DNA of 64,000 nt from the NCBI RefSeq assembly GCF_001536285.1, contig NZ_FAOZ01000009.1, positions 62,001 through 126,000 on the forward strand. Direction: 5' to 3'. Position 1 is the first letter of the stretch; each line of letters opens with the position of its first letter. A model generated the notes under the pieces. The model did not search any database and was not told the DNA's origin. It saw only the letters and a list, made by a program, of their open reading frames with translations. Below are positions 1 to 8,138 of the stretch, in pieces. The position numbers and the translations under genes were made by a program. Source of the stretch: Parafrankia irregularis (GTDB lineage: Bacteria > Actinomycetota > Actinomycetes > Frankiales > Frankiaceae).

Positions 1-1
1 C

Positions 2-943
2 GGCGGTGTCACTGTGGCCGAGCCCGGTGGTGTCACCGTCGCCGAGCCCGGCGGTGTCACCGTTGTCGGGCTCGGCCCCGCCGGCGCGGACTGGCTCACC
101 CCCGAGACGGCCCGTGCCCTGGCGGAGGCCGACGACCTCGTCGGCTACCAGACCTACCTGCGGCGCGTCGCCGTCCGGCCGGGCCAGCGCCGCCACCCTA
201 GCGACAACCGGGTCGAGGCGGAACGCGCGGTCTTCGCCCTCGACCTCGCGCGGCGCGGGGCGCGCGTCGTGGTCGTCTCCTCCGGCGACCCGGGGGTGTT
301 CGCCATGGCGTCGGCCGTTCTGGAGGCCCGGGCCGACGGCTACCGGGACGTTCCCGTCCGCGTGCTGCCCGGCGTGACGGCGGCGAACGCCGTCGCCGCC
401 CGGGCCGGCGCGCCGCTCGGCCACGACTACTGCGTGCTGTCCCTGTCCGACCAGCTCAAGCCCTGGCCGCTGGTGCTGCGCCGGCTGCGTGCCGCCGCCA
501 CGGCCGACCTGGTGCTCGCGCTCTACAATCCCGGGTCGCAGACCCGCCGGGCGCACATCGACGAGGTCCGCGCCACCCTGGCGCAGTGCCGGGACGCCGA
601 TACTCCCGTCGTCGTCGGCCGAGCGGTCGGGGACGCCGGCGAGAGCGTCGAGGTGATCCGGCTCGCGGATCTGAGCGCCGACCACGTCGACATGCGCACC
701 CTGCTCATCATCGGCTCGTCGCGGACCCGCCGGGACGCCGACACCGGCCTGGTCTTCACCCCACGCCACCACGACGGCCACCTGCCGGCACCCGCTCCAG
801 CCCCGGCTCCAGCCCCGGAGCCCGCTCCAGCGGCAGCTACGGCAACTGTCGCAGAGCCCGCTTCGGCGGCAGAGCCCGCTCCGGCCGCAGCCCCGGGGCC
901 GGCCCCGGTCAAGGCCGTCGTCGGAGCAGATAGACGTCCATGA
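2..943 (+). CDS. cobJ: Precorrin-3B C17-methyltransferase (CobJ), 5' end possibly outside the window
   Basis: SAM-dependent methyltransferase that methylates C17 and contracts the ring in aerobic cobalamin synthesis; cytoplasmic. Counting from the GTG at 14, the SAM-binding VVGLGPAG lies near residues 17-24, DDLVGYQTYL near 40-49, GDPGVF at 91-96 and YNPGS at 171-175, all typical of CobJ. The frame stays open to the left edge of the window and the first residues are an octapeptide repeat (VAEPGGVT), so the true start, or a CobI domain as in fused CobIJ of mycobacteria, may lie outside. The last 60 or so residues are a Pro/Ala-rich tail unlike the family core. The 3' end overlaps the convergent cobF by 35 bp. 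Confidence 0.9.
   Translation, partial: GGVTVAEPGGVTVAEPGGVTVVGLGPAGADWLTPETARALAEADDLVGYQTYLRRVAVRPGQRRHPSDNRVEAERAVFALDLARRGARVVVVSSGDPGVFAMASAVLEARADGYRDVPVRVLPGVTAANAVAARAGAPLGHDYCVLSLSDQLKPWPLVLRRLRAAATADLVLALYNPGSQTRRAHIDEVRATLAQCRDADTPVVVGRAVGDAGESVEVIRLADLSADHVDMRTLLIIGSSRTRRDADTGLVFTPRHHDGHLPAPAPAPAPAPEPAPAAATATVAEPASAAEPAPAAAPGPAPVKAVVGADRRP
5..63 (+). repeat. 24-bp in-frame repeat at the CobJ N-terminus
   Basis: About two and a half copies of a 24-bp unit encode VAEPGGVT just before the first beta strand of CobJ. The copies differ only at third positions. The array runs into the window edge, so its full length is unknown. Confidence 0.7.
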
Positions 944-1748
944 TCCAGCCCTTGCGGGCCCGCGCGGCCTGCTTCACCGCCACGATCTCCTCGCCGACCT
1001 CGGCGAGCGGGCCGGCGATCGCGATCTCGTCGGGCCCACCCAGGTAGGCACCCCAGTAGATGTCCCACCGGTCGGCGTCGGGGATGTCCCGCCAGGCCGC
1101 CGCGCCGTCGAGCAGCACGACGATCGAGTCCTGGCCCGCCACCTCGGCGGTGAGCCGCCGGCCGGTGGTGAGGTGGACCGCCCCGCCGATGCTGTTCAGC
1201 GCGATCCGGTGCCGGGCGGCCAGCGCCTGCACACTGGAGATGCCGGGGATCACCGTCACGTCGACGTCCACCAGCCCTCGCGAGCGGACGTCGTCGAGGA
1301 TCCGCAGCGAGCTATCGTAGAGCGCCGGGTCGCCCCACACCAGGAACGCGCCCCGGTCGCCGTCGGCGAGCTCCGCCAGCAGCGCCCGCGCCCACACGTC
1401 GGCGCGGGCGGCATGCCAGCGGCGCACCTCCGCCGCGTAGTCGGCGGGCGCCCGGTCGCGTTCCGGCTCGACCAGCTCGACGAGACGCAGGCCGGGCCGG
1501 GCGTACCGGGCGCAGATCTCGCCCCGCAGCGCGTTGAGGTCGGCCTTCGTGGCACCCTTGTCGACCGTGAACAGGACGTCCGCACCGGCCAGCGCTCGAC
1601 CGGCCTCGTAGGTGAGTGACTCCGGGTCGCCGACGCCCATCCCGATCAGCAGCACCGACCGCCGGGGCACCGCGGCCGGGACATCGGGAGCGCGCCCACC
1701 TGGGCCAGAACCAATCGACACCCGGCGACGATAGCGCCGTGGCCGCAC
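909..1748 (-). CDS. cobF: Precorrin-6A synthase, deacetylating (CobF)
   Basis: CobF methylates C1 of precorrin-5 with loss of the C20-derived acetyl group in the aerobic B12 pathway. Visible family features are the N-terminal VLLIGMGVGDPE, FLVWGDPALYDS in the middle, VTVIPGISSVQALAA, and the CobF-type C-terminus with DIYWGAYLGGPDE and GWIMDVYLLRRRP. The start is uncertain: the first 30 or so residues are Arg/Pro-rich and the real start may be the GTG near 1721 or lower. It faces cobJ tail to tail with a 35-bp overlap, so both genes belong to a cobalamin cluster that continues leftward. Confidence 0.88.
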   Translation of the reverse strand: MRPRRYRRRVSIGSGPGGRAPDVPAAVPRRSVLLIGMGVGDPESLTYEAGRALAGADVLFTVDKGATKADLNALRGEICARYARPGLRLVELVEPERDRAPADYAAEVRRWHAARADVWARALLAELADGDRGAFLVWGDPALYDSSLRILDDVRSRGLVDVDVTVIPGISSVQALAARHRIALNSIGGAVHLTTGRRLTAEVAGQDSIVVLLDGAAAWRDIPDADRWDIYWGAYLGGPDEIAIAGPLAEVGEEIVAVKQAARARKGWIMDVYLLRRRP

Positions 1749-1788
1749 CCGGCGGTAGCAGCCGTAGCCGCACCCGCGGCGGCTCGAA

Positions 1789-1832
1789 GAGTGAAGGATT
1801 CTGGTCGTCCCGACGACCAGAATCCTTCACTC
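1789..1832. repeat. Perfect 21-bp inverted repeat with 2-nt spacer
   Basis: Arms at 1789-1809 and 1812-1832 are exact complements and would form a very stable hairpin. It lies 40 bp upstream of cobF and 150 bp before the next plus-strand gene, so it is not a simple tail-to-tail terminator. The core GGATTCTGGTCG recurs near 26287, suggesting a dispersed repeat rather than a site private to this promoter. Confidence 0.8.
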
Positions 1833-1980
1833 CTGCGGATGGTCAGGTGACGCTGTGGCGGCTCGGGCGGCTGGTTCGCGGTTTCGCCGGACGTCCCGCC
1901 ACCGCCTGGCTGAAGATACCGGCGACGGGTAGGCGCGACCATGCGGGAAGACCGACCATGTGGGAAGACAGGGAGAACAC

Positions 1981-2694
1981 GTGATCAAACGGATCCTGTT
2001 GGTCACCCGGGCGTGCGCTCCGGAGCGGTTCGCCGCCGCCTGGCGCGCGGCGGTCGGCGCCGCGGCGACAGCCCCGCCGCCCGCACGGCCGCTGCGCCTG
2101 GCCGCAGGCACCGTGCTGGCCGAGGTCAGCCCCGAGGCACCGCATGACGGAATCGGGCTGCAGTGGTTCACCGACGAGGAGCACCTTAGGCGGTTCGAGG
2201 CCTGGTCGTCCTCGCCCGAGGGCACGGCCGCGCACGATCTGTTGGGCGAGGCGGTGGAGCTGGAGTCCGCCGGCGTCGTGGTGGCACACGAGCATGTGAT
2301 GCGCGGCGACGAATGGCTCCGGCACCAGCTCCGCGACGGTGCCACGGGTCTCAAGCAGATGGCGCTCGCCCGCCGCGCCGCGGACCTGACCCTGGCGCAG
2401 TTCTTCGACCGGTGGCGCAGCCGTGCCGGCAGTGTCGGCACGGTGCCGATTCCGGCCGAGGTCCGCGGGCTCGCCTACATCCAGAACCATCCCCTGCTGC
2501 CCGCGGCAGCCGGCACCGGCGCCGGCGCCGAGGCCGAGGCGGACTGGGCCTACGACGCTGTGAACGAGGTCTACTTCGACGACCTCGACGGCATCCGCCG
2601 GCGGATGGCCTGGTTCGCCGAGAACCTCGACCGCAACGAGGACGACCTCGTCCGGGAATCGTGCTTCGTCGCGGTGCGCGAGGAGATTCTCTGA
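1981..2694 (+). CDS. EthD-like dimeric alpha-beta barrel protein (putative)
   Basis: A 237-aa soluble protein. The layout suggests two ferredoxin-like halves: an N-terminal KRILLVTRAC strand, a central segment with TGLKQMALARRAADLTLAQFFDRWRS, then RGLAYIQNH and YFDDLDGIRRRMAWFAEN. That pattern resembles EthD-domain proteins, which often accompany catabolic enzymes. I chose the GTG at 1981 because an AGGGAGA ribosome binding site precedes it; the frame opens at 1960. No catalytic motif is visible, so the reaction is unknown. It is a single gene with a convergent hairpin behind it. Confidence 0.6.
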   Translation: MIKRILLVTRACAPERFAAAWRAAVGAAATAPPPARPLRLAAGTVLAEVSPEAPHDGIGLQWFTDEEHLRRFEAWSSSPEGTAAHDLLGEAVELESAGVVVAHEHVMRGDEWLRHQLRDGATGLKQMALARRAADLTLAQFFDRWRSRAGSVGTVPIPAEVRGLAYIQNHPLLPAAAGTGAGAEAEADWAYDAVNEVYFDDLDGIRRRMAWFAENLDRNEDDLVRESCFVAVREEIL

Positions 2695-2725
2695 CGGCAT
2701 CTGCGGCGGGCGTGGCACCTGGCGG

Positions 2726-2771
2726 CCCACGGTGGGCGCGGCTTCCCGCGGCTTCTGCGGCCACCGTGGGC
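2726..2771. terminator. Convergent hairpin between EthD-like gene and importer ATPase
   Basis: GCCCACGGTGG (2726-2736) pairs perfectly with CCACCGTGGGC (2761-2771) across a 24-nt loop. It sits in the 80-bp gap between two convergent genes, as expected for a bidirectional terminator. There is no U tract, as is usual in this GC range. Confidence 0.55.
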
Positions 2772-2775
2772 ACGC

Positions 2776-3657
2776 TCAGCGCGTCGCCTCGTCCCACCGC
2801 GCCGCGTCGCCGTGGAGCTCGAAGGTCCGGGTGGTGGGGTCGAAACGCAGGTCGTCGCCGTCGAAGGTGGTGTTGACCGCGCCGGAGCCGATGACCTCCT
2901 GTGGGCTGCCGGTGTGCAGGTTTCCCGCCCGGTCGAGGAGCCAGACCTGGTCGGCGACCCGCAGCGACAGTTCCAGGTCGTGGGTGGAGACGACGACGGC
3001 GAGGTCGCGTTCGCGGGCGAGGCGGCGCATCAGCGCGGTGACGGTGACCCGGCTCGGCGCGTCGAGGAACGCCGTCGGCTCGTCGAGCAGGATCAGTGAC
3101 GGTTCCTGCGCGAGTGCGCGGGCGATCATCACCCGTTGGCGTTCGCCGTCGGAGAGCTCGTCGGCGTCGCGGGTGGCGAGCTGGGACGCGCCGACGGCGG
3201 CCAGGGCCCAGTCGACGACGGCCCGGTCGGTGTCGTCGAGCCGGCCGGTGGGGCCGGTGTGTGGGTGGCGGCCGAGACCGACCAGGTCGGCAGCGGTGAG
3301 CAGGCCGACCTGGACGCGGTCGGTGAGCACGGTGCTGACCTTCCGGGCCCGTTCGGCTCCGCTGAGCCGGTTGAGGTCCGATCCGTCCAGCAGGGCCCGC
3401 CCGGCCAGTGCCGGCTGCAGGCCGGCGAGGGTGCGCAGCAGGGTGGACTTGCCGATGCCGTTCGGGCCGAGCAGCACGGTGAGCTGCCCGCGGGGGGCGG
3501 TGGCGGTCAGGCCGTCGAGGACCCGGTGGCGCGCCCGGCGGCGGCGGTAGCCGACCGCGAGCCCGTCCAGGCACAGCCCGGGCGTTCCTGCCCCCGGCGT
3601 CCCGGGTGTCTCGGATGGGCTGGGCGGCCCGGGTGGCACCGGAGCGGTGGCGGGCAT
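2776..3657 (-). CDS. ABC transporter ATP-binding protein, FecE/BtuD type
   Basis: ATPase of a corrinoid or metal-chelate importer, 293 aa. After a Pro-rich leader of about 30 residues come the Walker A motif GPNGIGKST, the signature LSDGERQRV (the more usual form is LSGGQ), Walker B LILLDEPT and the H-loop STHD. Its ATG shares one base with the permease stop (TGATG), so translation is coupled. It is the third gene of a binding protein-permease-ATPase operon behind a cobalamin riboswitch, which makes cobalamin, cobinamide or a cobalt chelate the likely substrate. A nearly fully deleted copy of this gene lies at 6945-7001. Confidence 0.88.
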   Translation of the reverse strand: MPATAPVPPGPPSPSETPGTPGAGTPGLCLDGLAVGYRRRRARHRVLDGLTATAPRGQLTVLLGPNGIGKSTLLRTLAGLQPALAGRALLDGSDLNRLSGAERARKVSTVLTDRVQVGLLTAADLVGLGRHPHTGPTGRLDDTDRAVVDWALAAVGASQLATRDADELSDGERQRVMIARALAQEPSLILLDEPTAFLDAPSRVTVTALMRRLARERDLAVVVSTHDLELSLRVADQVWLLDRAGNLHTGSPQEVIGSGAVNTTFDGDDLRFDPTTRTFELHGDAARWDEATR

Positions 3658-4835
3658 CAGGCGGCCCCGGCCGCGGCGGCGCGGGCCCGCAGCAGAACCG
3701 CGATCACGATCGGAGCACCGAGCAGCGAGGTGACGACGTTGATCGGTAGCACCTGGTCGGTACCGGGCAGCTGCGCGGCGATCGAGCAGGCCAACGCGAC
3801 CAGCGCGCCGGTCAGCAGCGTTCCCGGGACGAGCAGCCGGTGGTCGGCGCTGCCGAGCAGGCGGCGGGCGATGTGCGGCACGGCGATGCCGAGGAAGGCG
3901 ACCGGCCCGCAGAACGCGGTCACCGATCCGGCGAGCACCGACGCGCCGACGAGGGTGACCACGCGGACCCGGCGCAGCCGCAGGCCGAGGGTGCGGGCGT
4001 AGTTCTCGCCGAGCAGCAGCGCGTTGAGCGGTTTGACGGTCAGCAGTGCGACGCCGAGCCCGACACCCACGATGGGCGTGAAGACGGCGAGGTCGCTGTT
4101 GGACGTCCCGGAGAAGCTGCCCAGCGACCAGATCCAGTACTGGACGGCCCGCTCCGGCGCCGTCCAGGTGAGCAGCAGGCTGACCAGTGAGCTGACGGCG
4201 CTGTTCAGGATGACGCCGATGACGAGCAGGGTGACGACGGAGCGCACCCACTGGGCGAGCACGAGCACGGCACCGAGGACGGCGGCGGCACCGACCGCCG
4301 CGGCGACGACCACCCCGAACCGGCCGCTGCCGGCGACACCGGCGGTGAACACTCCGGCGGAGCCGCCGACCCCGGCGACGACGGCGGCGACCCCGAAGCT
4401 GGCCCCGGAGCTGACGCCGAGGGAGTACGGGTCGGCGAGGGGGTTGCGGAACAGGGTCTGCATCTGCAGTCCGGCCACGCCGAGTGCTGCCCCGGCGAGT
4501 GCGGCGGTGAGCGCGCGCGGCAGGCGGATCTCGCGGATGACGACTGTCCACCGGGGGTCGTGCGGTTCGTTCCCGACGAGGACCCGCAGGGTTTCGTCGA
4601 GCGGGATGGAGACCGAGCCGACCGCCAGGGCGAGCAGGAACATCGCGACCAGACCGGCGACGAGCCCGCCGAGAACGACCGCGGCGCGGGCCCGACGCCG
4701 GCCCGCGACGCTCTGGCTACCAGCGGTGGCCCTGCTTGTGGATGTCACCGAGGTCGCTGGTGGTGTGGTGGCCGCGCCGGGAGACGCCACCGGGTTGCTG
4801 GACGCCTCCGCGGCCGATCTGAACAGCGCCGTCAC
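3657..4835 (-). CDS. FecCD-family ABC transporter permease
   Basis: Membrane permease, 392 aa, with a Ser/Thr/Ala-rich cytoplasmic leader of about 45 residues and then many hydrophobic helices. Family marks include LPRALTAALAGAALGVAG, the ATPase-contact loop around LRRVRVVTLV, and CGPVAFLGIAVPHIARRLLG. The GTG start overlaps the binding-protein stop by one base (TAGTG), and the stop overlaps the ATPase ATG. The 3' half has a close copy at 7001-7605. It belongs to the riboswitch-controlled operon, so uptake of a corrinoid or cobalt complex is inferred. Confidence 0.9.
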   Translation of the reverse strand: MTALFRSAAEASSNPVASPGAATTPPATSVTSTSRATAGSQSVAGRRRARAAVVLGGLVAGLVAMFLLALAVGSVSIPLDETLRVLVGNEPHDPRWTVVIREIRLPRALTAALAGAALGVAGLQMQTLFRNPLADPYSLGVSSGASFGVAAVVAGVGGSAGVFTAGVAGSGRFGVVVAAAVGAAAVLGAVLVLAQWVRSVVTLLVIGVILNSAVSSLVSLLLTWTAPERAVQYWIWSLGSFSGTSNSDLAVFTPIVGVGLGVALLTVKPLNALLLGENYARTLGLRLRRVRVVTLVGASVLAGSVTAFCGPVAFLGIAVPHIARRLLGSADHRLLVPGTLLTGALVALACSIAAQLPGTDQVLPINVVTSLLGAPIVIAVLLRARAAAAGAA

Positions 4836-6034
4836 TACTTGAGCTGCTGGTAGAAGGCGAACGTGTGGTTCGGGAAGGCGTCCGGGTGCAGGATGGCGGC
4901 GAGGTCACCGAGGACGAGGTCGGGCCGGGCCACGCCGCGTTCCCGGTAGTCGTTGCCGCCGTCGGCGTTGGTGACGAGGTTGTTGTCCCACACCTGGCCG
5001 TCGCGGACGGCCGTGAGCTGGCCGTAGCGGGCGTCCTCGCCGGTGATGTCGCCGAGGGACTTCCACTCGCCGTCGGCGAGCCAGATCTTCGCACTGCCGG
5101 CCTTGGTGAAAACGGTCTCGAAGTCGAGCTCGAGGCTGCCGGCGTCCGTCGAGTCGGCCCAGGGGTAGCTGGCGCCGGCGTCGGCGAGCAGCTTGGCGAC
5201 GTAGCTGCCGCCGGAGGGCATGTACCAGGTGCCCTGGTACATGCTGCCGACCAGCACCGGCACCGCCTTCTCGTCAGGGACCTTGGCGGCGATCGCGTCG
5301 TAGTCGGCCTCGATCTTGTCGAAGGCCTTCGTGGCCTTGTCCTCGTCGCCGGTGAACGCCGCCATGAACTTCACCCATTCGGCGCGCCCCAGCGGGTCGC
5401 CCTCGAGCCATTCGGCGTTGGCGACGACGGGAACGCCGGCGTCGCGCAGCTTCTGGAACTCGGGGACGTCGTACCCGTCGGTCATCAGCACGTCCGGCGC
5501 CCCGGTGACGACCCGCTCGGTGTCGATCTGGCCGTTGGTGGCGTACTCGACGACCTTGCCCGCGTCGACGAGGCCGCGCACCTCCTTGTTGATCACGTAG
5601 GTGCCGGTCGCCACCCCGGTGAGGACGTCGAGGCGGCCCAGGTCGGCCAGCAGCGGCAGGTGGGTCGTCGAGCCGGAGTAGAGGCTGGTGATCGGCGTCT
5701 CGACGCGCGGTGCGTCGGCGAGGTCACCGGTGAGCTCCGGTTTCGGGGTGCCGCAGCGGTACAGGACGTACGACTCGGGCTTGCCGTCCGGGTACGGCTC
5801 CTTCACCGTGACGACCTGGTAGGCCTTCTCGTAGGTGATGGTGAAGTTCTTCGCGTACTCCAGCGTCGAATGCACCGGGAAGTAGTCGGTGTTCTCGTCG
5901 AACGAGCTGACGCAGCCGCGGGTGTCCGTGCCCGCGCCGGCGGCGGCCGGCGACGGATCGTCGCCGCCGCAGCCCGCCAGCAGCGCGGGGATGAGAAGGA
6001 GGGTGGCGCTCAGGGCCACCAGACGTGCGCGCAT
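4835..6034 (-). CDS. ABC transporter substrate-binding lipoprotein (corrinoid/chelate type)
   Basis: A 399-aa class III periplasmic-type binding protein. The signal peptide ends in the lipobox LLAGC, Cys22, so it is anchored outside the membrane. The mature part has the two-lobed helical-backbone pattern of FecB/BtuF proteins, including a GAPDVLMTDGYD segment in the first lobe and VPVLVGSMYQGTWYMPSGGSYVAKLL in the second. I chose the ATG at 6034 because it gives a clean signal peptide; the open frame continues back through the riboswitch. It is the first gene of the operon and the riboswitch lies 47 bp upstream. The substrate is inferred from this control, not from the protein. Confidence 0.85.
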   Translation of the reverse strand: MRARLVALSATLLLIPALLAGCGGDDPSPAAAGAGTDTRGCVSSFDENTDYFPVHSTLEYAKNFTITYEKAYQVVTVKEPYPDGKPESYVLYRCGTPKPELTGDLADAPRVETPITSLYSGSTTHLPLLADLGRLDVLTGVATGTYVINKEVRGLVDAGKVVEYATNGQIDTERVVTGAPDVLMTDGYDVPEFQKLRDAGVPVVANAEWLEGDPLGRAEWVKFMAAFTGDEDKATKAFDKIEADYDAIAAKVPDEKAVPVLVGSMYQGTWYMPSGGSYVAKLLADAGASYPWADSTDAGSLELDFETVFTKAGSAKIWLADGEWKSLGDITGEDARYGQLTAVRDGQVWDNNLVTNADGGNDYRERGVARPDLVLGDLAAILHPDAFPNHTFAFYQQLK

Positions 6035-6080
6035 GCGGAGTTTCAGCCGCCTTCCAGCACCTCGTGGACGGATTCGCGGG

Positions 6081-6250
6081 GGCGCCGTGGCCGGTCTCCT
6101 GGCTGACGGGTGGTGCGTCACCGGCCGCCTTCCCAGGCGACGATTCCGATGCTCAGTGACTCCCCGACGGGCGGGGACTGGCCGGTGACATCCCGATGAC
6201 AGTGGCGAGGGCCGCGCCGGTTCCACACCGGCTTCCCGAGCACCACGGCG
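6081..6250 (-). promoter_or_regulatory. Cobalamin riboswitch upstream of the first importer operon
   Basis: Reading the minus strand: GGAAGCCGGTGTGGAACC, then CTCGCCACTGTCA, GAGTCACTGA and finally the B12 box GTCAGCCAGGAGACCGGCC, the diagnostic order of a cobalamin riboswitch. The outer stem is visible: CGCCGTGG at 6243-6250 pairs with CCACGGCG at 6083-6090, and GTGGTGC pairs with GCACCAC inside it. High cobalamin is expected to switch the operon off. Confidence 0.92.
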
Positions 6251-6323
6251 GGACGAACTGTACGAGAACGCCTGCATCATCTGCAAGGCGATGCAGACGA
6301 TCTCCTGGGTGTACTCGACGCCC

Positions 6324-6346
6324 CCGGAACGAGTGAACCGTTCCGG
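6324..6346 (-). terminator. Hairpin after the 6356-6916 gene
   Basis: CCGGAACG and CGTTCCGG form a perfect 8-bp stem with a 7-nt loop, 10 bp after the stop of the upstream minus-strand gene and before the riboswitch, so it likely separates the two transcripts. Confidence 0.5.
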
Positions 6347-6355
6347 AGGTCCGGA

Positions 6356-6916
6356 TCAGCCGTGGCGGAAACCGGTGCCGGACCGGTCGTGCGGATCAGG
6401 GTCGAGCCCGAGGTAGCGCCGGCGGAGATGGTCCCAGGCCGCGAGACGGGAGAAGTCCGGTGCGGCGCGCAGTTCCTGGGTGTCGGTGAGGAACGGGTTG
6501 GGGAGCAGGACGGTCATCATCTGCTCGCCGATGGCGTTGAACAGGCGAAGCCCCCAGGAGACGGGCGCTCCGTCCGGGCCGACGCGGCGGTAGAGCTCGG
6601 CGCGGGCGCAGCGGCGGATGCGGCCGAGCTCGGGGCCGCTGGCGGTGTGCTCACCGATGCAGAGGTGGAAGTGCCAGGCACCGAAGTCGACCGTGACGTA
6701 TCCGTCATACATCGCGATCTTCCGGGGTGCGTTCGGTGCGGCGACCTCCCAGGCGGCGCCCTGCACGATCACACCGAAGCCGATCTGGCGCCAGTGGTCG
6801 GTGAAGACGTCCTTGATGATCGACAGCAGGGTGTCGGTGTCGGTGGGTAGATCCCAGACCTGCAGGGTGCCGTTGCCCAGTTCGTCGACGGTGCGGTACT
6901 CGGTGTCGGTTGTCAT
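6356..6916 (-). CDS. Conserved-looking hypothetical protein, 186 aa
   Basis: I do not recognise the family. The protein is soluble, with no signal or membrane segment. It has an aromatic-rich centre (KIAMYDGYVTVDFGAWHFHLCIGEH) and a CARAELYRR segment, which suggests a compact ligand- or metal-binding fold with His and Cys residues. The ATG at 6916 is preceded by AAGGAG at a good distance; an upstream GTG at 6943 is less likely. It lies between the decayed ATPase copy and the riboswitch of the intact importer, so it may have belonged to the duplicated importer unit. A role in corrinoid or cobalt handling is only a guess from position. Confidence 0.7.
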   Translation of the reverse strand: MTTDTEYRTVDELGNGTLQVWDLPTDTDTLLSIIKDVFTDHWRQIGFGVIVQGAAWEVAAPNAPRKIAMYDGYVTVDFGAWHFHLCIGEHTASGPELGRIRRCARAELYRRVGPDGAPVSWGLRLFNAIGEQMMTVLLPNPFLTDTQELRAAPDFSRLAAWDHLRRRYLGLDPDPHDRSGTGFRHG

Positions 6917-6944
6917 CTCCGGCTCCTTGGCGAGGTGTCCCACG

Positions 6945-7001
6945 CAGTTCGATGGTGCGGGTGGTGGGGTCAGAACGCAGGTCGTCGCCGTCGGGGTGCA
7001 T
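6945..7001 (-). pseudogene. Relic of the importer ATPase gene (internal deletion)
   Basis: The ATG at 7001 shares a base with the relic permease stop, exactly as in the intact operon. After three codons the frame jumps to DGDDLRSDPTTRTIELRG, matching the last residues of the ATPase at 2776-3657 (DGDDLRFDPTTRTFELHG). About 260 codons, including all ATP-binding motifs, are missing without loss of frame. It cannot be an ATPase. Confidence 0.85.
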
Positions 7002-7620
7002 CAGGCGACCCCGGCGACGGCGGCGCGGGCCCGCAGCAGCACGGCGATGACGATGGGCGCGCCGACCAGGGAGGTGATGACGTTGATCGGCAGCACCATG
7101 TCGGTGCCGGGCAGCTGGGAGCCGATCGAGCAGGCGAGCGCGAGCGCCGCTCCGGTGAGCATGGTGGCGGGGACGAGGATGCGGTGGTCGGCGCTGCCGA
7201 GCGCCCGGCGGGCGATGTGCGGTACGGCGATGCCGAGGAAGGCGACGGGCCCGCAGAACGCGGTCACCGCTCCGGCGAGCAGCGACGACCCGAGCAGCGT
7301 GGCCGCGCGGACGCGGCGCAGCCGCACGCCGAGGGTGTGGGCGTAGTTCTCGCCGAGCAGCAGCGCGTTGAGCGGTTTGACCGTCAGCAGCGCCACCAGC
7401 AGGCCTGCGCCGACGACGGGTGCGAAGAGGGCCAGGTGGCCGTTGGAGGTGCCGGCGAAGCTTCCCAGCGACCACATCCAGTTCTGGATTGCCCGCTGTG
7501 GCGCCGTCCAGGTCAGCAGGAGGCTGACCAGGGATCCGACGGCGCTGTTCAGGATGACGCCGATGACGAGCAGGGTGACGACAGAGCGCACCCACTGGGC
7601 GAGGACGCCCGGCCGGTGGA
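7001..7620 (-). pseudogene. 5'-truncated copy of the FecCD permease
   Basis: From about 7604 downward the translation is collinear with the C-terminal half of the permease at 3657-4835, from VLAQWVRSVVTLLVIGVILNS to the end, with scattered substitutions only. The N-terminal half, about 190 residues and half of the membrane helices, is absent. Homology stops abruptly next to the start of the ArsR gene on the other strand. The reading frame is intact, but half a permease is not expected to work. Confidence 0.85.
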
Positions 7621-7640
7621 GCGGGTGCGACAATCGGCCC

Positions 7641-8024
7641 ATGCACCGGTTGGGCGACTTGGCCGAGCACCGGATCATCGACGGTGACCGCGCGTGCGAC
7701 GCGGTGGCCGCGATCGGGGACCGGGCCGACGTCTCCCGCTGGGCCGGTGTCTTCGCGATGCTCGGCGAGCCGGGCCGGCTGGCGATCCTGCTCGCGGTCC
7801 ACCATGCCGGGCCGATCTCCGTCTCGGATCTCGCCGTCGCGGTCGGGATGAACGACGCGGCGGTCTCGCAGGCACTGCGACTGCTGCGCCATCAGCAGGC
7901 CGTCGTCTCCGAGCGTGATGGCCGGGTGATCCGCTACCGGCTCACGGACCCCGTCGTCGGTGAGCTGCTCACCCGGGTCCGTCCCGCACCCCAGCTCCAT
8001 CACGGCTCCGCCGTAACCCACTGA
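7641..8024 (+). CDS. ArsR/SmtB-family transcriptional regulator
   Basis: A 127-aa winged-helix repressor. The sequence FAMLGEPGRLAILLAVHHAG leads into the HTH (SVSDLAVAVGMNDAAVSQALRLL) and then the wing VVSERDGRVIRYRLTD, the standard ArsR order. The start is the ATG at 7641; the frame is open further upstream but those codons lie antisense to the permease relic. His and Asp residues near both ends (RADV, APQLHHGSAVTH) could bind metal as in NmtR/KmtR-type nickel/cobalt sensors, which would fit the corrinoid context. It sits between the relic importer and the second riboswitch, so it may control either side. Confidence 0.85.
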   Translation: MHRLGDLAEHRIIDGDRACDAVAAIGDRADVSRWAGVFAMLGEPGRLAILLAVHHAGPISVSDLAVAVGMNDAAVSQALRLLRHQQAVVSERDGRVIRYRLTDPVVGELLTRVRPAPQLHHGSAVTH

Positions 8025-8138
8025 CCTTCCTCGCGCTCCGTGGGCGCGGTCGTCGGCACATCGTGAACGTCACGTCGGTCCCGTCATCTGCGTATCCGCA
8101 TTGACGTGCAGGTGGGACGCCCGTACGCTTGCGGAGCT

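Noticed and set aside
7368-7640. Longer start for the ArsR gene (frame open from 7368)
   Set aside because: The extension lies antisense to the conserved permease relic, and ArsR homology begins only after 7641.
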